59,937 bases of DNA from the NCBI GenBank assembly GCA_013177995.1, contig JABLXN010000029.1, positions 1 through 59,937 of the forward strand, read 5' to 3'. The notes beneath the pieces are model-generated. The model was not told the origin of the DNA, made no database searches, and saw only the letters and a program-made list of their open reading frames with translations. The stretch is from Brevinematales bacterium. GTDB taxonomy: Bacteria > Spirochaetota > Brevinematia > Brevinematales > Thermospiraceae. Each line of letters begins with the position of its first letter. Position 1 is the stretch's first letter. The translations under genes and the position numbers were made by a program. Positions 24,353 through 31,784 of this stretch are shown piece by piece.

Positions 24353-25563
24353 ATGCTTCACACCCCAACCCTTTTCGTCGGTATCGACGTCGCCAAAAAA
24401 GATTTCTTCGTCTGTGTCCTTGACGACCAGCGGCAGGTCCTTCACTCGTCTGCCCTCCCCATGGAGAGAGAGGGCTTTGACAAACTCCTCACCCTTCTCT
24501 CGATTTACCCAAAGGAGAGTCTGGTCGTCGGTCTTGAATCTACCGGCGGTTATCACCACCATCTTTTCAGGTTCTTGACCTCTCAGAGTTTCCGCACTTT
24601 CGTGCTTAACCCACTTCAGACACGAACGTTTTCCAGACTCTCCCTTCGAAAAACCAAAACTGACTCCATCGATGCTCATCACATCGCTCTTTTTCTCCTC
24701 TCCCAGTATCATTCCCTCGAAAAACCCTTCCGGCATCCATGTCCAGAACTCCGTAGCCTCACCCGTTACCGTGAAAAAGTCGTTACCCTCATCGCTATGG
24801 TAAAAAACCTCCTCGAGGACGCCATTTTCGACTGTTTCCCCGAAATCCTCGAGTACACCACAGGTTACCCAAAGAGCCTCCTTTCTCTCCTCCTGGCTTT
24901 CCCCGGCGCTACCGCCATCCAGAAGGCCTCTGAAAGTTCCCTCGAGGCCTTCTTCCCACCAAACAAACGGGGCAGAAAATCCCGCCTCTCCATCACTAAA
25001 ATCAAAGAACTCGCCTCTTCCTCCATCGCTTCTCCAGACTCCGCCGAGGAAAACGTTCTCCAGAACATTATAAGCCAGCTCTTTTTCCTCCAGGAGCACC
25101 TCGAGAAACTTGACGCTCACATCCAGTCCCTCGCCCTTCAGGCTTTTCCCACTGAAATACAGATCCTTACCTCCGTCCCTGGTATAGGTCTTGTCGGTGC
25201 CGCTACCTTCCTCGCCGAAATAGGCTCTATCAGCCGTTTTGAGAACTACAAAAAACTCATCGCTTACGCAGGTCTTGACCCCGCTATTTATCAATCCGGA
25301 CAGTCCTCGACCACAGGCCATATCTCTCGACGAGGGAACCGTCACCTCAGACGTATCCTTTTTCTCCTCGCTCGCTCTGTCAGACGTTTTGTCCCCGCTT
25401 CGGTGAGTATTTTAACCTCAAATTTGCTCAATCCCGTGTTGCTAAAAAGGCCAATCTCTGCGTGGCTCACAAACTCCTTCGCCTCCTCTACGCCATGCTC
25501 TCTCATCAAACTACCTTCGACCCCTTTCGCCTTACCTCCTTCCCTCAGGAGGTGAATTTATAA
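24353..25563 (+). pseudogene. IS110-family transposase, C-terminus frameshifted
   Basis: GGAGG precedes the ATG. The protein has the N-terminal RuvC-like DEDD domain (TLFVGIDVAKKDFFVCVLDD, VVGLESTGGYHHHLFRF, KTDSIDAHHIALFLL) and the C-terminal Tnp domain (LTSVPGIGLVGAATFLAEIG and then GHISRRGNRHLRRILFLLAR with the catalytic-serine region). Near 25395, in the run GTCCCCGC, the family-like sequence moves to another frame: there it continues RFGEYFNLKFAQSRVAKKAN to a TAA at 25561-25563. As read, the frame instead gives an unrelated tail that stops at 25555. One missing C explains it. About 55 C-terminal residues are affected, so activity is doubtful. Confidence 0.85.
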
Positions 25564-25572
25564 TAGTTGACT

Positions 25573-25639
25573 CCTCTTCTCTGCTTCTCTTTCAAAGCCA
25601 TATATAATGTAACTATTTTCGAGAAAAAAATCAAGTAAA
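25573..25639. other. IS110 right flank, former promoter region of the DUF151 gene
   Basis: These 67 bp link the right end of the insertion to region B. Before insertion they lay directly upstream of the gene ending at 23653, so they may have held its promoter (ATTACATTATATATGG-like sequence on the minus strand). Confidence 0.35.
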
Positions 25640-26590
25640 GAGACCTTTGCACGAATGTGCAAAGGTCTCGAATACTTATTCAACCATCTTTTCTCTTTCA
25701 ATTTTGGGCTATTTTTGTTATCCGTCTTCTTTCTTCTATGAAGCGCTTCCGCGCGGGACAAAAGGGGCTTCGCCCCTTTTGAAAACCCCGTCCCCGCCCC
25801 TGCGGCGGTTTCTGTGGCCACCGACCTGTCTCCCGTGGTGCGGGCTGGAACAAAAACCTGTAGCCCCGCTCTCTTCTGTAGCCGCCAGGGGACAGCCCTC
25901 CCTGTCTGACCCCGGGCTTCCTCGCCACCTCCTGTGGCTCGGCCAGTGGTGAAAAGGCGATGGCTTCCATTACCAGCCCGCGGGGCACGTGTCCTTTGCA
26001 GGGGCTTCTTTCAGGTGACACCGCAGGCAGGGGCGGGGAAGCTATGGCGATGTTTCAGCCCCAAGGGGGATTTCTGAGACCACAGGACCCAGGGCTATGA
26101 CCTTGTTTCAGCTAAACAACCCATCGGTTAAACGTTTAACCTCTATCTATATAAACACCATATGTCTTTTGCTATTACCATTTTTCAGCAAAAAACCTCC
26201 TCCTAAGCTGAAACATGGTGATAGCAAAGAGTATCCTCTACCCCAGGGAAGAATGAAAAGCCCTATCACCATGTCTCAGCAAAAGCCTCTGCAGCTCCGC
26301 TTCGGTGGGCTTTTGGGGAACAGCAACAGAAGATGTCGCCCCGGGTGCCTCCTGCACCCTCACTCCGGAAGGACTTCCCCCTTACGACAAAGGATGCACA
26401 ACCGCAAAAGCGGCCCGGTGAGCCTCCTGAGCGAAGTCGAAGGAGGGTACTGAGCGAAGTCGAAGTGGGGTACAGAAAAAAAGAGTGAAAGAACAGAGCT
26501 TTCTCGTGTTATTTCCCTGTTCATTAAGAAATGTGAAAATAGGTATTCAGTTTCATATGTAAAACGACAGAGAAAGGCGAAATAACCTTT
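25640..26590 (+). repeat. GC-rich composite non-coding repeat region B
   Basis: It begins with the intact 30-nt hairpin of the 200-bp element family (GAGACCTTTGCAC, GAAT, complement; 25640-25669). Region A-like blocks follow in the same order and orientation: CAACCATCTTTTCTCTTTCA, GCGCGGGACAAAAGGGGC, ACCAGCCCGC.GGGCACGT, the palindrome GGTTAAACGTTTAACC (26126-26141), GCTAT..TTCAGC arms (about 26043, 26093, 26169-26225), CCGCAAAAGCGGCCCGG, two CTGAGCGAAGTCGAAG boxes (about 26429 and 26451) and the TTTCCCTGTTCAT block. No gene is supported here. It has a left end where region A has a right end. Confidence 0.75.
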
Positions 26591-26650
26591 CTCAACAAAA
26601 AAATGTCCGTAAACATACTCTCCTCTGCATCTTTTTTTTCAAAAAAGCCT

Positions 26651-26656
26651 TATAAT
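26651..26656 (+). promoter_or_regulatory. TATAAT -10 box before the NapH-like gene
   Basis: A consensus TATAAT sits 31 bp before the GTG start at 26687, just past region B. No good -35 is visible at 17 bp. Confidence 0.5.
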
Positions 26657-26686
26657 GTACATGAAATCCACTATCAGGAGGTAAAT

Positions 26687-28120
26687 GTGAAAAAACTCTC
26701 TTTTCCCCAAATTCTCAGGCGAATTTCTCTCGGGTTCTTTCTGGTGCTGGTAACCACCCTCACAATTCTCCATCAGAAAATACCTTCTCTTCCCTCCATT
26801 GATGCCCTCTGTCCCTTTGGCGGTCTGGAAGGGCTTTATCAGTGGGTGGCGAGTGGTGGAATACTCCAGCGACTTCAGCCATCCTCGTTTGTTCTTCTTT
26901 TAGCTACGGCGATTTTAGGAGTGGTTCTTGCCCGCTTTTTCTGTGGATGGATATGTGCCCTTGGGGCTTTGCAGGGTGTCTTCGGATGGTTAGGACGAAA
27001 GGTCTTCAAAAAACGCCCCACCATCCCAGCAAAAGTGGACAAATATTTACGTCTCCTCAAGTACGTAGTCCTTGTTGTTGTGCTCTTTCTCACCTGGAGA
27101 GCGGGAAGCCTCATCATAAGGCCTTATGACCCCTTTGCCGCCTATGGTCATCTCTCTGCCGGCTGGGAAGAACTCTGGGGAGAATTTGCTGTCGGTTTCG
27201 TGATCCTTGTGGGAAGCCTTGGTCTTTCTTTTGTGTATGAACGCTTTTTTTGCAAGTACCTCTGCCCCTTGGGGGCCTTTCTTGCTCTCATAAGCCGTAT
27301 CAGCCCCTTCCGTATCAAGCGGGATAATACTACCTGTATCCACTGTAGTCTCTGTGATAAGTCCTGTCCCATGAACATTGATGTCCAGCACCCTGACGTC
27401 GTCCGTTCTCCCGAGTGTATCAACTGTCAAGAGTGTGTTACCGTCTGTCCAACCAAAAAATCCACTCTCTTCAATACCTGGGCCGGCAAAAGGCTTTCTC
27501 CTCTTCTTGTCGCCATTATTGGGCTTGTGATCTATGCGACCACGGTGGGTATAGCCTACTTCACAGGGAATGCAAGATTTACAGAAGTTTCTCTCACAGA
27601 ACAGGCATCACAAGGTATCTTGACTCCAGACAACATCAAGGGCTCTCACACCCTGGCTGAGGTGATCAAGGCCTTTGGAATAGAGGAAAAGTCTCTTTAT
27701 GAAGCTCTCCAGTTCAGTCGTGAAAAGGTTCCCCCTGAAACACGTATCAAAGATATTGGCGATCTCATAGGCAACCCTGACTTTGAAACAGAATTTGTTC
27801 GTGAAGAGGTGAGAAAACTTCTCGGTATCACCAATACCACGAATACCACCGTCTCTTCTGCCCCATCTCCTACCCCTACCCCAAAACCTGTAGAAAAAAC
27901 ACAAACTCAGCCTTCGTCTCTGGTTGTCCCGGAGGGTTTCTTCCTCGAGGGGACGATGTCTATTCAGGATATCGCCAGGGCTCTCTCCACTACCCCCGAA
28001 GTCATCGTGAAAAAACTTGGACTTCCGGCTGATATACCAACCGATAAACCCCTCCGGGATATGAAAGACACGTATGGCTACACCATACCTCAGCTGAGGG
28101 ATAAACTCTCTCAAAAATAG
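26687..28120 (+). CDS. NapH/CcoG-like polyferredoxin membrane protein
   Basis: The GTG at 26687 follows AGGAGG and a 5-nt gap; the frame extends further up but without a ribosome site. The 477-residue protein has about five membrane helices and two membrane-border cysteine motifs (ARFFCGWICALGALQG; ERFFCKYLCPLGAF). Two 4Fe-4S clusters follow (CIHCSLCDKSCP, CINCQECVTVCP) and then one more helix. It should pass electrons across or along the inner membrane. The last 200 residues are unusual: two related helical modules (HTLAEVIKAFGIEEKSLYEA and MSIQDIARALSTTPEVIVKK) joined by a Pro/Thr-rich linker, which may be an exported recognition tail. Confidence 0.85.
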   Translation: MKKLSFPQILRRISLGFFLVLVTTLTILHQKIPSLPSIDALCPFGGLEGLYQWVASGGILQRLQPSSFVLLLATAILGVVLARFFCGWICALGALQGVFGWLGRKVFKKRPTIPAKVDKYLRLLKYVVLVVVLFLTWRAGSLIIRPYDPFAAYGHLSAGWEELWGEFAVGFVILVGSLGLSFVYERFFCKYLCPLGAFLALISRISPFRIKRDNTTCIHCSLCDKSCPMNIDVQHPDVVRSPECINCQECVTVCPTKKSTLFNTWAGKRLSPLLVAIIGLVIYATTVGIAYFTGNARFTEVSLTEQASQGILTPDNIKGSHTLAEVIKAFGIEEKSLYEALQFSREKVPPETRIKDIGDLIGNPDFETEFVREEVRKLLGITNTTNTTVSSAPSPTPTPKPVEKTQTQPSSLVVPEGFFLEGTMSIQDIARALSTTPEVIVKKLGLPADIPTDKPLRDMKDTYGYTIPQLRDKLSQK

Positions 28121-28158
28121 GGCTTGAAAAAATTTCTTTCCCTGCGTATAACCCCCTA

Positions 28159-28191
28159 TGGGCATCCCGGGTGGGATGCCCATTTTTCTTT
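28159..28191 (+). terminator. terminator after NapH-like gene
   Basis: The perfect stem ATGGGCATCCC / GGGATGCCCAT with a 4-nt loop is followed by TTTTCTTT, 39 bp after the stop codon. Confidence 0.92.
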
Positions 28192-28210
28192 GACGGAAAA
28201 GAACCTTCTT

Positions 28211-28321
28211 GAGACCCTTGCACGGGTGCTTTCTTGCCCTTTTTAGGTCAGGGGCTACGCCCCTCTCCCCCGATTTTTCTGTTTACAAGGGGAGACCTTT
28301 GCACATTCGTGCAAAGGTCTC
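28211..28321 (-). repeat. 200-bp GAGACC element, short copy 3
   Basis: In reverse orientation, this 111-bp copy keeps both ends (GAGACCCTTGCACGGGTG and the hairpin GAGACCTTTGCACATTCGTG...GGTCTC) and the GGGGCTACGCCCC core but lacks the AT-rich middle found in the other copies. The flanks TTCTT and TTCCT are similar but not identical. It sits between the terminator of the NapH-like gene and the YjbQ-family gene. Confidence 0.85.
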
Positions 28322-28379
28322 TTCCTTGATGTGCAAAGATGATTCTTTTATGATATACTATTTCCACGGAGGCGTACCC

Positions 28380-28802
28380 ATGAAAACCATACAGATTATC
28401 CTGACATTCACCACCACCCGGCGGGAGGAACTCATTGATATCACTTCGGCTATTGAAAATGTCGTTTCCCAAAGCGGCATCACCACAGGAATATCCCACG
28501 TCTATGTTCAGGGGGCCACTGCCGCCATTATGATTCAGGAAAACTGGGACACCTCTGTACAACAGGATGTGATAACCCTCCTGCGAAAACTGATTCCTGT
28601 GGGAGTATGGCAACACGACAAACAGGACGGCAATGGAGATGCCCATCTCAAATCCGGGCTTGTTGGCCCATCGGAAACCATCCCCATTATAGGAGGAAAA
28701 CTTGGCCTCTCCACCTGGCAACATATCTTTCTCTGTGAATTTGACGGCCCACGAAGAGAAAGAAAGGTGGTGATTACCCTCATGGGAGAAGAAAAGGGAT
28801 AA
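28380..28802 (+). CDS. YjbQ/UPF0047 family protein
   Basis: The start at 28380 has GGAGG upstream; the upstream part of the frame lies in the repeat. The 140-residue protein matches the UPF0047 pattern: a first strand, DITSAIENVVSQSGITTGIS, VYVQGATAAIMIQENWD, HDKQDGNGDAHLKSGLVGPS, the GGKLGLSTWQHIFLCEFDGP motif and a final RKVVITL strand. The conserved His and Glu residues form the family metal/active site. E. coli YjbQ has weak thiamine-phosphate synthase activity; the true function is unclear. Confidence 0.88.
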   Translation: MKTIQIILTFTTTRREELIDITSAIENVVSQSGITTGISHVYVQGATAAIMIQENWDTSVQQDVITLLRKLIPVGVWQHDKQDGNGDAHLKSGLVGPSETIPIIGGKLGLSTWQHIFLCEFDGPRRERKVVITLMGEEKG

Positions 28803-28855
28803 TAGCCAACGTCAAGAACAAAGAAAGAAGCCCAAAGTCCTCCTTTCCCCGTCTT

Positions 28856-29893
28856 TTAGCCGCGGGACAAGGGAAGTTCTATCATCTCATAGGTCTTTGG
28901 ACCCGGTACCATATCCCTGGCATACACTGTCCACACCCAGGGAAAACTATCCCAGAAAAACGCAAGAAGCATCTTCTGTCTTTCATGGTCCATCTCAAGC
29001 ATCACATCATCAAAAAGAAGCAGGGGAAGTCTCGCCTGGTCTCGAAGCAGGGTGGCCACAGTGATCTTGAGAAGAAGCGAAAGAGCCCTTTTTTGCCCCT
29101 GGGAAGCCACAACGCGAAAATTTTTGTCTTCAAGTCGAATTTCAAAGGTATCCCGATGAGGCCCTATGAGGGTGTATCGCCTCTGATATTCCATAGCCCT
29201 CACTCCCTCCAGAGCCTTCGCAAAACTTTCCTTTATGCTGTTTTCTATACGAAAGGTATTAAGCATCCGAAGTTCTACTTTCTCCCCATAGAGTTCCCTG
29301 TACAATTCCGAAAGCCGGAGAGACATCTGTTTGAGATAAAAAAACCTCTTCTCAATAACCTGGCTTCCTAATTCTATAAGCTGTCTATCCCATACCCTTG
29401 CTTCACGGGGATCCGCACGAAGTTGCGTATTTCGCTGACGAAGAACACGAAAATAGGTGAGCCATACCCCCCTATACTCCTCATCAAGTACAAAAATCAT
29501 CTCGTCTAACACCCTGCGTCTTCCCTCCGCTCCGCCGTAGAGAAGAATGGTATCCTCGGGCAAAAAAAGAAGTACAGGATGATGGTGTCTATACTCCCTT
29601 GCCGTCACTGTTTTCCCGTTTTTCCTGTAGAGACGCTCTGATGGGGTATACCCAAAGTGGTATTCTTCATGGTGAAATATTCCCTTGAGAGAAAATCCCT
29701 GCCATCCCCATGAGATAGCATCACCTAAGTTGATGGTTCGAAAAGACTCTCCCGTCAGCCACACAGAGAGAGCCTCTAAAAGATTGGTTTTCCCACTGCC
29801 ATTAGGGCCAACAATGACCGTCTTTTCAGGGATTTTCTCAAGATACACCTCGTGATAATTACGAAAGCCTGTAATCTCAAGAGAACTGATCAT
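28856..29893 (-). CDS. recF: DNA recombination/repair protein RecF
   Basis: The 345-residue SMC-like ATPase has LEITGFRNYHEVYLE at the start, Walker A VGPNGSGKTNLLEALS, the RecF segment LLFLPEDTILLYGGAEGRRR, the signature VVASQGQKRALSLLLK and Walker B LLLFDDVMLEMD. It loads RecA at gaps through RecOR. The usual genomic neighbours dnaA, dnaN and gyrB are absent; here it follows thrC by 4 bp. Length is slightly short but complete. Confidence 0.93.
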   Translation of the reverse strand: MISSLEITGFRNYHEVYLEKIPEKTVIVGPNGSGKTNLLEALSVWLTGESFRTINLGDAISWGWQGFSLKGIFHHEEYHFGYTPSERLYRKNGKTVTAREYRHHHPVLLFLPEDTILLYGGAEGRRRVLDEMIFVLDEEYRGVWLTYFRVLRQRNTQLRADPREARVWDRQLIELGSQVIEKRFFYLKQMSLRLSELYRELYGEKVELRMLNTFRIENSIKESFAKALEGVRAMEYQRRYTLIGPHRDTFEIRLEDKNFRVVASQGQKRALSLLLKITVATLLRDQARLPLLLFDDVMLEMDHERQKMLLAFFWDSFPWVWTVYARDMVPGPKTYEMIELPLSRG

Positions 29894-29897
29894 ACAA

Positions 29898-31427
29898 CTA
29901 AGAAGATGGCTTTTTGAGTCTCACATGTTTTTTGGAGAGGAGTTTCCCCTCTAAATACGACAAACCATCCTTTGGGGCAATGTGATCCCTGTGAAGAACA
30001 GGAAGCCCCTCAAGCGTCGCTAAAGCCCTGTGAGGGGTTAACCCTGTTTTCTCAACAATTCTTTTCACCGCTTCAAACTCATTTTCAGGTGCCTCTTCAT
30101 CAAAAAGAGCCCTGTAAATAGCCCCATTGAACTTGAAGGGTGAGGCCGTACTGCATACTAAAACAGGAACTTTGTCTTCTATGTCCTTCCAGTATTGCAC
30201 AAGAGCATGATACGCCACCGCGGTATGGGGATCAAGAAGATAGTTCTCTTCTTCATACACCTGTCGAATGGTAGAAAGGGTCTGATGTTCTCCTGTCCAA
30301 TAACCCCACATCACCTCATGAATTCCCTTCAGCGTCGTCGCATCAATCTTGAAACGCCCCTTCTCCTGCAGTTCAAGATACCAATTCTGGATTTTCAGGA
30401 AATTGTGTTTGGTGATTTCGGTGAGAAAACGTTCTAAGTTAGAAGAAACTAAAATGTCCATCGAGGGACTATACGTCTTGTAGAACGGTCGCTTGCTTTC
30501 ATACACACCCGTTCGCAGAAAATCGGTGAGAACATTGTTCTGATTTGAAGCACAGACAAGACGACGAATAGGAAGCCCCATCTGTTTGGCATAATAAGCA
30601 GCCAAAATATTACCAAAGTTCCCTGTGGGAACCACGACATCAATCTCATGCCCTATCCCGAGACCAAGAGAGTGAATCAGTTTCGCATAACCCCAAACAT
30701 AATACACGATTTGAGGAGCAAGCCTCCCCCAGTTAATAGAATTAGCTGAAGAAAGTTCATAGCGGCGAGAGGTGATTTTTGCCCGGAATTCACTATTGGC
30801 AAAGATAGCCTTCACCATTCCCTGACAATCATCAAAATTTCCCTCCACCGCCACGACATGGGTATTCAGTCCCTCCGTCGTGAGCATCTGAAGTTTCTGG
30901 ACTAAACTCACCCCCTCATCGGGGAAAAACACATAGATTTCCGTCCCGGGAATATTCTTGAACCCCTCAAGAGCTGCCTTGCCGGTATCCCCTGAGGTAG
31001 CCACTAAAATCACCGTGGTGGTATGTTTACCTAATTTCTTTTTGGAGAGAACAAGCCAATGGGGAAGAATCTGGAGGGCCATATCCTTGAAAGCGGCCGT
31101 TGGTCCATGCCACAGTTCCAGAATGCCCACCCTGTTGGATAACACCTTCACAGGGGCAATCTCTTCTGTATCAAAGGTCGTGGAATTATACGCCTCTTGA
31201 AGAGAAGACTTCAGTTCTGCTTCGGTATAAGCCCCCTCTCCCTCACAAAAGTAGGGAGCAAGCACATGGTAGGCCACGTCGTGATAATTAGCCTTCGCAA
31301 GAAAAGAAAAATCTATCGTGGGAATTCTCTCCGGAAGAAAAAGCCCCCCTTTGGGTACCATCCCTTCTACAATGGCCTCGCTTATACCTACCTCAGGATA
31401 ATTTCCTCTCGAACTGATGTATCGCAT
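29898..31427 (-). CDS. thrC: threonine synthase
   Basis: The 509-residue PLP enzyme belongs to the longer threonine synthase subgroup: MRYISSRGN start, ELWHGPTAAFKDMALQILPH with the PLP lysine, VATSGDTGKAALEGFKN and the phosphate-binding PTGNFGNILAAYYAK. It makes threonine from O-phosphohomoserine. Complete, with no damage. It is upstream of recF in a two-gene set. The ribosome site is weak (AGGACA). Confidence 0.95.
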   Translation of the reverse strand: MRYISSRGNYPEVGISEAIVEGMVPKGGLFLPERIPTIDFSFLAKANYHDVAYHVLAPYFCEGEGAYTEAELKSSLQEAYNSTTFDTEEIAPVKVLSNRVGILELWHGPTAAFKDMALQILPHWLVLSKKKLGKHTTTVILVATSGDTGKAALEGFKNIPGTEIYVFFPDEGVSLVQKLQMLTTEGLNTHVVAVEGNFDDCQGMVKAIFANSEFRAKITSRRYELSSANSINWGRLAPQIVYYVWGYAKLIHSLGLGIGHEIDVVVPTGNFGNILAAYYAKQMGLPIRRLVCASNQNNVLTDFLRTGVYESKRPFYKTYSPSMDILVSSNLERFLTEITKHNFLKIQNWYLELQEKGRFKIDATTLKGIHEVMWGYWTGEHQTLSTIRQVYEEENYLLDPHTAVAYHALVQYWKDIEDKVPVLVCSTASPFKFNGAIYRALFDEEAPENEFEAVKRIVEKTGLTPHRALATLEGLPVLHRDHIAPKDGLSYLEGKLLSKKHVRLKKPSS

Positions 31428-31784
31428 GTCCTTTACTCCTCAGTTGGCTATAAGTATAAGCCAAAAAGAGAAAAAAAGCAAATGGAGACCTTTAGGGGTG
31501 TTTTGCGTCGTTTCCCTCCCCTCCATAATAGCTATTCTCGCCATTGGGGAAGCTTGCTCTTTCCTCTCCCGGCCCATGGGGCTTCTTTTTCTGCGGGGGG
31601 CTTAGCCATAGTCGTGCGAAAAGGTAAAGGCTATTCCCTTATTTCAGCTACAACCCTCTGATGAGCTGAAACAAAGTCATAGCCTCTCCAGCGGGGTATT
31701 TTCCAAACATCCCCTTTCCCCACTGAGTCCCGGAAGAAAAAACATGAGGGCATGACACAAATGTACCACGCCCTCACCTGTCAC
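31428..31784. repeat. intergenic region with GCTAT-type inverted repeat
   Basis: This 357-bp gap lies between divergent-looking thrC and the large outer-membrane gene, which ends at 31785. It contains the pair GCTATTCCCTTATTTCAGC (31630-31648) and GCTGAAACAAAGTCATAGC (31665-31683). The outer parts pair perfectly, but the central seven bases are of different types (TCCCTTA against CAAAGTC). The GC-rich stretch at 31540-31620 resembles fragments of regions A and B. The thrC promoter was not identified with confidence. Confidence 0.6.

Larger units (their letters stand above)
24166..25572 (+). mobile_element. IS110-family insertion sequence
   Basis: I infer the borders from the bridge-RNA guides: a CT dinucleotide core at 24166-24167 on the left and 25571-25572 on the right, giving 1.4 kb, normal for IS110. 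There are no terminal inverted repeats, as expected. It contains a structured RNA (24185-24322) and a transposase frame (24353-25563) broken by a one-base frameshift. The restored empty site would read ...AAAATTCC-CT-CCTCTTCTCTG..., upstream of the DUF151 gene. Confidence 0.8.

Noticed and set aside
24101-25345. 414-codon minus-strand open frame opposite the transposase
   Set aside because: It is a shadow caused by codon bias of the transposase gene; low-complexity Glu/Gly/Phe composition, no motif.
28209-28379. N-terminal extension of the YjbQ-family protein
   Set aside because: The extension is a translation of the 111-bp repeat copy; the ribosome site precedes 28380.
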